Assembly: GCA_900757485.1 (NCBI GenBank)
Contig: CAAEOA010000300.1
Span: forward strand, 1-19,528
Direction of reading: 5' to 3'
Origin: Oscillospiraceae bacterium
Lineage (GTDB): Bacteria > Bacillota > Clostridia > Oscillospirales > Ruminococcaceae
DNA: 19,528 nucleotides
Under the pieces are notes generated by a model. The model had not been told where the DNA came from, ran no database searches, and saw only the letters and a list, made by a program, of their open reading frames with translations. Made by a program: the position numbers and the translations under genes. The first letter of the stretch is position 1. The number at the start of each line of letters is the position of its first letter. Below, piece by piece: positions 7,149-14,015 of the stretch.

Positions 7149-7406
7149 TTATAAAATTTGCAAAATGGATAGGGCAATAGCCCCGGGAATTCCTAACGCT
7201 GCCGATGTCCAAAAAGTAAAAAGATTAAGCGGCAAAATCAATCCTGCTGCTCCAAACAACAGTTTTATTCCTATGAAACTGCATACACCGGAGATACTTC
7301 CGAACAGGGCGCTTTTGACCGGATGTTTCTGTTTTGCATAAAAAAACAGCATAACAATCGTAATACAACATAAAATAATGAGGATAATAATTTGTCCTGA
7401 TTCCAT
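7149..7406 (-). CDS. bofA: BofA family pro-sigma-K processing inhibitor homologue
   Basis: This is a small membrane protein of 85 residues. In Bacillus, BofA holds the protease that activates sigma-K in check during sporulation. Two hydrophobic segments (about 5-22 and 30-60) lead to the family's C-terminal signature, here LPLNLFTFWTSAALGIPGAI. The ATG at 7406 follows GGAGG with about 9 nt spacing. It lies 29 nt after a DUF2508 (YaaL-like) gene; in Bacillus the order is recR-yaaL-bofA. Whether it acts on sigma-K in this organism is inference, since Clostridia often differ in this checkpoint. Confidence 0.82.
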   Translation of the reverse strand: MESGQIIILIILCCITIVMLFFYAKQKHPVKSALFGSISGVCSFIGIKLLFGAAGLILPLNLFTFWTSAALGIPGAIALSILQIL

Positions 7407-7435
7407 ATTGTTGTACCTCCGTCTTTGGATGGTAG

Positions 7436-7717
7436 TTAGTTTTGTATCAGCGTTTCAAATTGTAAATGATTTACATTTTGATTTTTCGCTTTTTTGATTA
7501 AATAGCGATACCGTGCCTCCAACGCTTCCATTTCATAAATGCAGGATTCCGTTAAATCAAAATCGGTATATAGATCAAATCGGTTTTGTACATTGCGAAG
7601 CTGCTCTTTTACGGTGTTAATTTCTTCAATCACATCATCGTTATAAACGGCTGCGGATTTATTTTTTGATTTTGTGGCATAAATTGGTTTTAAAAAGGTT
7701 TGTAAAATTCCTTCCAT
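7436..7717 (-). CDS. DUF2508 (YaaL-like) family protein
   Basis: This is a small, probably cytoplasmic protein of 93 residues with no known activity. The central part (about 29-80) is predicted helical and charged: DDVIEEINTVKEQLRNVQNRF, then a Tyr/Asp-rich turn, then MEALEARYRYLIKKAKNQN. This fits the DUF2508 family, whose Bacillus member YaaL is encoded just before bofA, as here. AAAGGAG lies 11 nt before the ATG, a slightly long spacing. The dnaX-yaaK-recR genes that usually precede it are absent upstream. The family call rests on sequence feel plus the bofA neighbour. Confidence 0.72.
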   Translation of the reverse strand: MEGILQTFLKPIYATKSKNKSAAVYNDDVIEEINTVKEQLRNVQNRFDLYTDFDLTESCIYEMEALEARYRYLIKKAKNQNVNHLQFETLIQN

Positions 7718-8032
7718 CGGTCAACACTCTCCTTTGCGCAAATATAATAGCGTAAAAGATCTTTGGTATCTCAGTGATATCATCATATTGATCCTTTCTT
7801 TCCTTTTGCTCGTTTGCTTTAAAGGCAAAAGAGCAAAACAGAAGGGGAACACCCTCCTATTAAAATTCTATGTAGTAAGGATTGGCAAATATACAATAAT
7901 TATGCAAATGGCTCAGATTTATTTCAAAAACAAAGGTTATTTTTGATCTGCTTAGAACATAATAATTTTATACTGATACCTTCATGAATGCCTGAATAAA
8001 ATCGGCGAAATGAATGCAAAAGGAGAATGGAT
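7718..8032. other. Divergent intergenic region with an interrupted stem-loop
   Basis: No convincing gene lies here; a 70-codon plus-strand frame at 7734-7946 starts with TTG and has no ribosome binding site. A long stem-loop spans 7804-7838: TTTTGCTC pairs with GAGCAAAA, then one mismatch, then TTTGC pairs with GCAAA around a 7-nt loop. It has no T-run on either side. TATACT at 7969-7974 is a possible plus-strand -10 for the small gene at 8033, but no good -35 is seen. Confidence 0.5.
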
Positions 8033-8200
8033 ATGATTACTTACAAAAAAGTATTGAAACGTTATTGTCCGACACGGGAACATAATGTTGAAATAGAAAT
8101 ATCACGTCATAAAGACGGACGTATTACAGAAAAATGCCTGCAAGAAAGTTGTGAAGTTGAAAAATGCAAAGTGTGCGGGAAAGCTCATTTATATGATTGA
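8033..8200 (+). CDS. Small cysteine-rich protein, possible zinc-binding, unknown function
   Basis: This 55-codon frame has the marks of a real gene: AAAAGGAG ends 8 nt before the ATG, and a strong terminator lies 6 nt after the stop. The protein is charged and hydrophilic, with cysteines at 12, 35, 40, 45 and 48. The last four are spaced C-x4-C-x4-C-x2-C and end in CKVCGKAH, which suggests a zinc-binding knuckle, possibly completed by the nearby His. An in-frame ATG two codons earlier is too close to the ribosome binding site. I do not recognise the family. It is the only plus-strand gene in an otherwise minus-strand stretch. Confidence 0.7.
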   Translation: MITYKKVLKRYCPTREHNVEIEISRHKDGRITEKCLQESCEVEKCKVCGKAHLYD

Positions 8201-8206
8201 GAAATT

Positions 8207-8239
8207 AAAAAAGAGGCTGTAAAAAACAGCCTCTTTTTT
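8207..8239. terminator. Bidirectional intrinsic terminator
   Basis: A perfect 14-bp stem, AAAAAAGAGGCTGT (8207-8220) with its complement (8226-8239), and a 5-nt loop. A-runs on one arm and T-runs on the other make it work in both directions. It serves the small plus-strand gene and the convergent minus-strand flavin-protein gene. Confidence 0.92.
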
Positions 8240-8254
8240 AATGCTTATAGAATT

Positions 8255-8755
8255 TTATAACATAGAAGTATTTCTTTTTTGGGTCAATTCAATGGCTTGT
8301 TTGCCGCTTATATACTCTATTTCCAGTTTCACCATGCAGACATGATCCAAAGATTTGGAGATTTCTTGTTGACGCTCCTGTTCTAAATCAGGAGAATACT
8401 TTGTTGCCAATAATTCAAGTGCGGGCTTCTTATCTTGTTCTTTTTCCAGAATCCGTACTGTACCGAATACAATGACGCTTCGAAAATAAGTGGTATATTC
8501 TTGCGGGATTACCTCGTCGCGATCAATGACACAAAATGAAACTTTCGGATTTCGTCGCATTGCATCCAGTTTATGACCGCTTGCAGCACAATGAAAATAG
8601 ATTTTTGAATCATGGTATACATAGCTGAGGGGAACGGCATAAGGGTAATCATCGTCACCGCTTACTGCCATCACTCCTGAAGTTCCCCGCATAAGGATTG
8701 CAAGATTTTCTTCATTGGATAACGCTTGTTTTTTTCGTCTCATTTCTCTAAACAT
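8255..8755 (-). CDS. Pyridoxamine 5'-phosphate oxidase-fold (NimA-like) flavin protein
   Basis: This is a 166-residue cytoplasmic protein with the split-barrel flavin-binding fold. Landmarks are an N-terminal MRRKKQALSNEENLAIL, then GVMAVSGDDDYPYAVPLSY, IYFHCAASGHKLDAMRRNPKVSFCVI and a later TYFRSVIVFGTVRIL. The order fits the NimA-like or general stress FMN-binding subgroup, not true PdxH. The physiological reaction is unknown; some relatives reduce nitroimidazoles, but that should not be assumed. AGGAGAG lies about 11 nt before the ATG. It is separated from clpE upstream by a hairpin and ends at the bidirectional terminator. Confidence 0.83.
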   Translation of the reverse strand: MFREMRRKKQALSNEENLAILMRGTSGVMAVSGDDDYPYAVPLSYVYHDSKIYFHCAASGHKLDAMRRNPKVSFCVIDRDEVIPQEYTTYFRSVIVFGTVRILEKEQDKKPALELLATKYSPDLEQERQQEISKSLDHVCMVKLEIEYISGKQAIELTQKRNTSML

Positions 8756-8819
8756 ATGGATGAATCTCTCCTAAAATCGATAATTTATACAGATGAAATT
8801 GGTACTTAAATGGACAAAC

Positions 8820-8848
8820 AGGGAGCTTGTGTAGCACACAAACTCCCT
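8820..8848 (-). terminator. Probable terminator of clpE
   Basis: The stem AGGGAG-TTGTGT with ACACAA-CTCCCT has one C/A mismatch and a 3-nt loop, 8 nt after the clpE stop. The minus-strand tail GTTTGTCCATTT is only weakly T-rich, so termination may be partial and allow read-through into the flavin-protein gene. Confidence 0.6.
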
Positions 8849-8856
8849 AAAACTTG

Positions 8857-11121
8857 TTATTTTGCGATGATTTGGATATCATTTTCATCCGCAGTAATGC
8901 CCAGCATGGTGATGGGAGAATCATAATGATCCACAATCATGTTGGCAACACGATCCTCTACTTTTTTGCGAATGATCTTGCGCAGTTCTCTGGCGCCGAA
9001 TTTACCTCCGTCAGCATGCTGAGCCAGATAGTTTAATGCCTTCTCATCATAGCTCATGTCAATGTTTTGCTCTTTCAACGGCTCTTTCATTTCGTCTAAC
9101 ATCAAGCCGGCTATTTTTTGCATGCTCTCTTGACTCAGCGAAGAAAATACCACAATTTCATCCACGCGGCCCAGCAACTCAGGACGTAAAATTTCCTGTA
9201 AAGCCCGCATTGCCTTCTCTTTTGCCATTTCTCCCGCCTGCTTGTTAAAGCCGACAATATTGGATTTATCAGAGGAACCGGCATTAGAGGTCATTACAAT
9301 AACTGTATTTTGGAAACTTACGGTTCTGCCTTGCGCGTCAGTTACTTTTCCCTCATCTAAGATTTGCAGCAAAATATTCATGACATCCGGATGAGCTTTC
9401 TCAATTTCATCAAATAAAACGACGGAGTACGGTTTCCGGCGAACCCGCTCGGTCAGCTGCCCGGCTTCTTCGTATCCGACATACCCGGGAGGCGCTCCTA
9501 CCAATCGAGAAACGGCGTGTTTTTCCATAAATTCAGACATATCGAATCGAATTAACGGATCGGTTGTTTCAAACAACTCTTCAGCCAGGCATTTTACAAG
9601 TTCGGTTTTTCCGACACCGGTAGGACCTACAAAGATAAAGGAAGCCGGTCTCTTGCGTTTGTTAAGCTGTACCCGGCTCCGTTTTACTGCGGCGACAACC
9701 AGGGAAACCGCTTCGTCCTGACCGATTACCTTGGCTTTTAAATGTGTTTCCAATTCACTTATTTTACCGTACTCAGATTGCTCAATTTTAGCCGCGGGGA
9801 TACCGGTCCACATTTCGATGACCTTAGCAAGATCTTCTTTTGTGAGCTGAATATTCGCCACAATCGGTTCCAATTTCTTTAATTCCTCTTTGGTTTGAAT
9901 TAAGCCGGATTTGATTTCGGCAAGCTTTTCATAATCAACATTTTCGGGATCTGATTCCAACTGTTCTTCGGCAGTCATCATTTCTTTGAGCTGCTGGTTC
10001 AGTTTTTCGTAAGAAGCGAGTTCCTTACTCCTCAGCGCGGCGTGAGAACAGGCTTCGTCCAGTAAGTCAATTGCCTTATCCGGCAAAAACCGATCAATAA
10101 TATAGCGTTCGGACAGCTTCACAGAAAGCCTTACAATACTGTCCGAAATATTCACTTTATGAAACGCTTCGTAGTAATTTTTTACACCGAGCAGAACATC
10201 AGTCGTTTCGGCGATGGTGGGTTCGTTAACGGTGATTGGCTGAAATCGCCTTTCTAAAGCAGAATCCTTTTCAATATGTTTGCGGTATTCATCGAATGTA
10301 GTTGCGCCAATGACCTGAATATCGCCTCTGGATAGGGAAGGTTTCAGAATATTTGCTGCATCCATAGATCCTTCCGCCGAACCTGCACCCACTAACGTAT
10401 GCACTTCGTCAATAAACAAAATCACATTTTTGGCGCTTTTAATATCATCAATTAATCCTTTGATACGGCTTTCAAATTGTCCGCGAAATTGGGTGCCGGA
10501 CACCAAGGAAGTCATATCTAACAAATAAATTTCTTTATCCTGCAACCGAAAAGGGACTTGCCCGGCGGCAATTTTCAAAGCAATACCTTCCACAATTGCC
10601 GTTTTGCCTACACCGGGTTCTCCAATCAAACAAGGATTATTTTTGACCCTTCTGTTAAGGATTTGAACGGCACGGGCAATTTCAGTATCTCTGCCGATAA
10701 TGCGATCCAAGTTTCCGCTTCTTGCTTTCTCTGTCAAATTAATGCAATAGCTGTCCAAAAATTTATTCTTTTTTTGTTCTTTGCCCTTTTCCCTTTTTTT
10801 CTCTTTTGTATTGGAGTCTTTTTCCGGGCTTTCACTTTTTTTGCTCAGGTCACCCATTCCGCCGAAAATATTTTGTAAAAACGGAGGCATTGTATCTGCG
10901 CCGCCCAGTTCAAAATCATCTCCGCCCAACTCCATTAGTTGATTGGACATTTCTTCAATATCATCATCGGTGATTCCCATGCTGTCCATCATGGAAGACA
11001 CTTGAGGGATTCCAAGTTCTTTGGCGCATTTCAGGCAAAGTCCCTCGTTAACGGTTTCGTTTCCTTCCATGCGGGACATAAAGACAACCGCCATTCTTTT
11101 TTTACACCTACTACAAAGCAT
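8857..11121 (-). CDS. clpE: ClpE-type AAA+ ATPase with N-terminal zinc finger
   Basis: This is a 754-residue protein-unfolding ATPase, likely a partner of the ClpP protease. An N-terminal zinc finger (Cys3, Cys6, Cys29, Cys32) replaces the usual Clp N-domain repeats, as in Bacillus ClpE. A Gly/Met-rich region and a Lys/Glu-rich linker (about 92-120) follow. The first AAA+ domain has Walker A GEPGVGKT at 167-174, Walker B LFIDE near 235-239 and the Arg finger in ERRF. A short coiled middle region spans about 365-425. The second AAA+ domain has Walker A GPTGVGKT at 499-506 and Walker B VLFDE near 568-572. The tripeptide VGF at 623-625 matches the ClpP-docking loop. No CtsR-like operator was seen upstream. 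The protein is slightly longer than Bacillus ClpE because of the linker. Confidence 0.9.
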   Translation of the reverse strand: MLCSRCKKRMAVVFMSRMEGNETVNEGLCLKCAKELGIPQVSSMMDSMGITDDDIEEMSNQLMELGGDDFELGGADTMPPFLQNIFGGMGDLSKKSESPEKDSNTKEKKREKGKEQKKNKFLDSYCINLTEKARSGNLDRIIGRDTEIARAVQILNRRVKNNPCLIGEPGVGKTAIVEGIALKIAAGQVPFRLQDKEIYLLDMTSLVSGTQFRGQFESRIKGLIDDIKSAKNVILFIDEVHTLVGAGSAEGSMDAANILKPSLSRGDIQVIGATTFDEYRKHIEKDSALERRFQPITVNEPTIAETTDVLLGVKNYYEAFHKVNISDSIVRLSVKLSERYIIDRFLPDKAIDLLDEACSHAALRSKELASYEKLNQQLKEMMTAEEQLESDPENVDYEKLAEIKSGLIQTKEELKKLEPIVANIQLTKEDLAKVIEMWTGIPAAKIEQSEYGKISELETHLKAKVIGQDEAVSLVVAAVKRSRVQLNKRKRPASFIFVGPTGVGKTELVKCLAEELFETTDPLIRFDMSEFMEKHAVSRLVGAPPGYVGYEEAGQLTERVRRKPYSVVLFDEIEKAHPDVMNILLQILDEGKVTDAQGRTVSFQNTVIVMTSNAGSSDKSNIVGFNKQAGEMAKEKAMRALQEILRPELLGRVDEIVVFSSLSQESMQKIAGLMLDEMKEPLKEQNIDMSYDEKALNYLAQHADGGKFGARELRKIIRKKVEDRVANMIVDHYDSPITMLGITADENDIQIIAK

Positions 11122-11168
11122 TGATTTTCTCCCTTATATAAATTAATTGTCGATTACCATAGATGTTT

Positions 11169-11174
11169 AGTATA
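11169..11174 (-). promoter_or_regulatory. Possible -10 element for clpE
   Basis: TATACT on the minus strand lies about 48 nt upstream of the clpE ATG. The expected -35 position reads GAGTGA over the pgsA stop codon, a poor match. Transcription could equally come from pgsA, which ends only 70 nt upstream. Confidence 0.3.
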
Positions 11175-11191
11175 ACCTTTTGCTATCATTT

Positions 11192-11719
11192 TCACTCTGA
11201 TTTTTTTATTTTTAAAAATTCCGGTACATACATGATAAATGCAAAAACTACAAATCCGACTGCAATCCCGCTTAATATATAGAGCATACCGGATGGCAGT
11301 GACGGAAAGAGAATAATTATTATCATAATAGTATACAAAACCACTGTTGCGGCTTTACCAAACCACTTTGATGAGCGAATCGTTTTTCCGGATTTTACCA
11401 ATACACAGCCGCCGACCAACATTAATATTTCCTTTACTACAAAAATAATGACAAAAGGTATTAATTCAGGATGGCGAATACAGAGTGCGATACCGACAGA
11501 CGCTTGTGTTAATTTATCCGCTAACGGATCAAGAATTTTCCCAAGCTGCGTAATCATATTGCATTTGCGGGCAATGATGCCGTCGACAACATCGGTGAGT
11601 CCCGATATCAGTAAAATAATCGCAGACAGCCAAATATAGTCCGGAAACATAAAATAAGCAGTTAGAAAAACAGGAATTAACACAATGCGGAAGACTGACA
11701 ACATGTTCGGTATACTCAT
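11192..11719 (-). CDS. pgsA: CDP-diacylglycerol--glycerol-3-phosphate 3-phosphatidyltransferase
   Basis: This membrane enzyme makes phosphatidylglycerol phosphate, the first committed step to phosphatidylglycerol and cardiolipin. The 175-residue protein starts MSIPNMLSVFRIVLIP, a typical PgsA opening, and carries the complete motif with Asp43, Asp46-Gly47, Ala50-Arg51, Gly60, Asp64-Pro65 and Asp68. I chose the ATG at 11719, about 11 nt after GGGAAAGG; a TTG further upstream overlaps that site. About five or six hydrophobic segments fill the rest. It lies downstream of cvpA (56 nt gap) and upstream of clpE. It is distinct from the CDP-alcohol transferase at 4405-4935. Confidence 0.88.
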   Translation of the reverse strand: MSIPNMLSVFRIVLIPVFLTAYFMFPDYIWLSAIILLISGLTDVVDGIIARKCNMITQLGKILDPLADKLTQASVGIALCIRHPELIPFVIIFVVKEILMLVGGCVLVKSGKTIRSSKWFGKAATVVLYTIMIIIILFPSLPSGMLYILSGIAVGFVVFAFIMYVPEFLKIKKSE

Positions 11720-11775
11720 GACAATCAAAACCTTTCCCAATGCTGTAACGATCTAAATCACAATGACAGTATTGG

Positions 11776-12495
11776 CTATGATACTATTGTAGAACTTAAT
11801 AATGGATTATATTCGTAGATAATCTTAAAAACATATGACTGATTGATGACGCTGTTATTAAGATTTTCCAATTGATTGCCGGAAAGGTTAATAATCATAG
11901 CGATCACAGCGGTAAAAATCAGTACAAATACAATTGCCTGAACGATACCGATAACAGCACCTAATGCGGCATTGGCAGATCCGATCAGCGGAATTTTATC
12001 AATTATTTTTAAAGCTTTGGTAATTAATTTGACTGCAATACAGAAAACGATAAATAAAATAATAAATGCCAGCGTTTGTATAATCATGGTAGAAATCGGC
12101 TCAACCACTTTATTCACGACATTTTCTGCGATTTCGGCTGTGGTAGGCGTAGATTGGATCAGATTGTTCTTGATTTCTTCTGTGGAGCCGATATAAGAAG
12201 AGGCAAGGGTGTTGATTTTTTCGGGTATTGCGGCAAATGCTGTATCAATCAATTGGGTCACCGATTGTTCACCGGTTTGTTTGGTGATTGCATTTTGGAT
12301 TAATTCAACGGATTTGCTGCGCAGAAAGGTGTTAAAGATAAATTGTGAAATCGGCAAGCTGACAACATAAGCCAAAAAGGCAGCTGCTATGTAGCCGATT
12401 AAATTAATAACAGTACGGATAAATCCTCGTTTGTAACCAATAAAAATGGCAAGAATCACAATCACTAAAATTGCAAGATCTAATATAATTGACAT
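11776..12495 (-). CDS. CvpA family membrane protein
   Basis: This 239-residue integral membrane protein belongs to the CvpA family, named after a gene needed for colicin V production but widespread and of unclear function; links to envelope integrity have been reported. The start MSIILDLAILVIVILAIFIG, followed by YKRGFIRTVINLIGYIAAAFLAY, is characteristic: a first helix, the short YKRGF turn, then a second helix. Two more helices follow at about 130-160 and 180-205, after a hydrophilic stretch (about 65-130). AAAGGGGA precedes the ATG. It lies 22 nt downstream of the DUF5711-like gene and is probably cotranscribed with it. Confidence 0.83.
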   Translation of the reverse strand: MSIILDLAILVIVILAIFIGYKRGFIRTVINLIGYIAAAFLAYVVSLPISQFIFNTFLRSKSVELIQNAITKQTGEQSVTQLIDTAFAAIPEKINTLASSYIGSTEEIKNNLIQSTPTTAEIAENVVNKVVEPISTMIIQTLAFIILFIVFCIAVKLITKALKIIDKIPLIGSANAALGAVIGIVQAIVFVLIFTAVIAMIINLSGNQLENLNNSVINQSYVFKIIYEYNPLLSSTIVS

Positions 12496-12517
12496 GACCA
12501 GGTCCCCTTTACTTTTA

Positions 12518-13696
12518 TTATTTTGAAACGAGAAATTGCGTTAATTTTGCTGCTGTTAAAACATATCCTTTTTGGTTAAATAATAGTGTCCGCAATGGAT
12601 TTGTTTCGGTTTGAACAATTTTTACCTGCTGCAAATTTTTATCAAATACCGTAATGCTATTTTCTCCCAACACAAGTAAACAGTCATTTCCGGCTTCTGC
12701 GTCTACTGCCGGTTCCGATATTTCGGTGGAAGCGGAGGTGTTGCCGTTATCATCAATTAACAAAATGCGGGTATTACGGGTGTTTTCGGTGTCTTCCAGC
12801 AAGACGGTGACAGAGTCAGACGCAGTATTGCTGTGAAGCAACAATTTTCCGGAATAAATACTTTCGCTTTTTATTTTACCACTGCTGTCAAGGAGGTAAG
12901 CTGCGGTATCGGTTACAATGCCGATTGTCCCGTTTGCCTTATAATCGACCGAAATCGCCACACAATCTTCCAGTGTTGTTTCAAATATTTCCTTTTTTGA
13001 CTGAAGAGAAAGCTCGTATATTTTAGAGTTTGCACTGCCGTCTTCGACCGAAAGGGCAGCCACAACACAAGCGTTGTTGTGTTTATTGAAATCAATGGAG
13101 GTGATGATTTTATCCGTTACATTCCAGGAAAAAACTTCCTGTAAGCCGGAATCATATATTTTAAGGCTGACAGAATATCTCTCGGTTTGTGTTACAATGG
13201 CAACATGCCCGTCGTTGCTGACAGCGCCATAAGCAATCGCCTCGGTTAATTTTTTGGAGCCGACTGCATTTTTGGCTGTGTCCAAACGAAATTGATATCC
13301 GCCCAAGTCATAAGTAAGTACTCGCTTTGAAGAGGCGGTCATGACCGGATTAGAATAACCATGGTGAGCAGAATAGACCTGCTTTCCGCTTTCTGAAAAA
13401 GAAATCAAGTTGTTTTTTGTCAGCAGTAGTATGTTTTTTCCGCAGCCGGTAATATCCAGCGGGTTATTGCCGCCCAAAGAAACAGGAAATCCGTTCGCCG
13501 TAATACCGGTATCGGCACCGTTGGCACTGTCTGTGTTTTCTAAATCTCCTGTATTTTCGCTGCGGGAGAAATATGTACCTAAGATTGCGATAGCAGCGAT
13601 TAAAAAGGCAATAATCAAAAAAGCAATCAGTCTTTTTTTCTTTTTTTTCTTTTTGCGCAGTTTCCGATACTGTTCAATATCACTGATGTTATCTAT
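12518..13696 (-). CDS. DUF5711-like membrane-anchored protein, apparent ATA start
   Basis: This is an N-terminally anchored extracytoplasmic protein of about 392 residues with unknown activity. After a short polar start (DNISDIEQYRKLR) comes a run of Lys/Arg, one membrane helix (about 23-43), then a long soluble region with recurring short beta-type segments such as NILLLTKNNLISF, KRVLTYDLGG and GHVAIVTQT, which suggests a propeller-like fold. The only well-placed ribosome binding site (GGAGG, 13709-13705) sits 8 nt before an ATA codon at 13696. The first in-frame standard start, a TTG at 13618, lies inside the membrane helix and has no such site. So translation either starts at ATA or the base is an error or recent mutation. 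DUF5711 is my best family call, from the domain layout and the cvpA neighbour. Confidence 0.7.
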   Translation of the reverse strand: MDNISDIEQYRKLRKKKKKKKRLIAFLIIAFLIAAIAILGTYFSRSENTGDLENTDSANGADTGITANGFPVSLGGNNPLDITGCGKNILLLTKNNLISFSESGKQVYSAHHGYSNPVMTASSKRVLTYDLGGYQFRLDTAKNAVGSKKLTEAIAYGAVSNDGHVAIVTQTERYSVSLKIYDSGLQEVFSWNVTDKIITSIDFNKHNNACVVAALSVEDGSANSKIYELSLQSKKEIFETTLEDCVAISVDYKANGTIGIVTDTAAYLLDSSGKIKSESIYSGKLLLHSNTASDSVTVLLEDTENTRNTRILLIDDNGNTSASTEISEPAVDAEAGNDCLLVLGENSITVFDKNLQQVKIVQTETNPLRTLLFNQKGYVLTAAKLTQFLVSK

Positions 13697-13725
13697 TGTT
13701 ATCGCCTCCTTATCTAAATAAAAAC

Positions 13726-13754
13726 ATTATAACATAAACTACTTGCGCAGTGAA
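13726..13754 (-). promoter_or_regulatory. Extended -10 promoter for the DUF5711-like gene
   Basis: On the minus strand TGTTATAAT (13734-13726) is an extended -10, with TTCACT (13754-13749) 17 nt upstream as a modest -35. The start would be near 13719, ten bases before the GGAGG ribosome binding site. The -35 lies in the first stem of the palindrome array. Confidence 0.65.
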
Positions 13755-13956
13755 ACGAGCAGTGTTTCAATATTCTTAAAGTACAACGTACTTTAAGAAT
13801 ATTATAACATAAATATCATCAAAACGGTGTTTTGATGACCGCCGCAGGCGGAAACGCTGCCATGCAGTGTGATTTATTGTTGCAATAGAAAAGCGTCGGC
13901 ACCTGGTGCCGCCATAGCCGCATTTTTATGCGGCACGCAGAGGCAATAGCCTCTGC
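13751..13956. repeat. Array of nine consecutive short-loop palindromes
   Basis: Between truA and the DUF5711-like gene nine stems follow each other almost without gaps. Arms are 13751-13756/13764-13769, 13770-13784/13788-13802 (15 bp, perfect), 13816-13825/13829-13838, 13839-13843/13847-13851, 13854-13860/13864-13870 (one G-T), 13875-13879/13883-13887, 13897-13902/13906-13911, 13917-13923/13928-13934 and 13937-13944/13949-13956. Loops are 3 nt in six of them, 4 nt in the last two and 7 nt in the first. The stems differ in sequence. No open frame with coding character crosses the region. It may be a mobile palindromic element or a structured RNA. Confidence 0.8.
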
Positions 13957-14015
13957 TTTGCTTTTTATTATAACACAAATCTTTTTTGTTGACCATGCTC
14001 TGTAATAGATTTTGT

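Larger units (their letters stand above)
13726..13979. repeat. Three direct copies of a 13-bp motif flanking the palindrome array
   Basis: ATTATAACATAAA occurs at 13726-13738 and 13801-13813, and ATTATAACACAAA at 13967-13979. All three point the same way. Read on the minus strand, each contains TGTTATAAT, an extended -10 promoter. They divide the spacer into two blocks of 75 and 166 bp. Confidence 0.75.

Noticed and set aside
7111..7341. Plus-strand 76-codon frame opposite the bofA-like gene
   Set aside because: It is the antisense shadow of a gene with a recognisable family signature and a good ribosome binding site.
7734..7946. 70-codon plus-strand frame with a hydrophobic stretch
   Set aside because: It starts with TTG, lacks a ribosome binding site and covers the stem-loop at 7804-7838; the AT-rich sequence makes such frames likely by chance.
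11122..11191. CtsR operator upstream of clpE
   Set aside because: No tandem GGTCAAA-type heptamers were found on either strand in this interval.
13751..13956. CRISPR array or integron attC array
   Set aside because: The stems differ in sequence with no constant repeat and no regular spacer length, and no cas or integrase gene is nearby.
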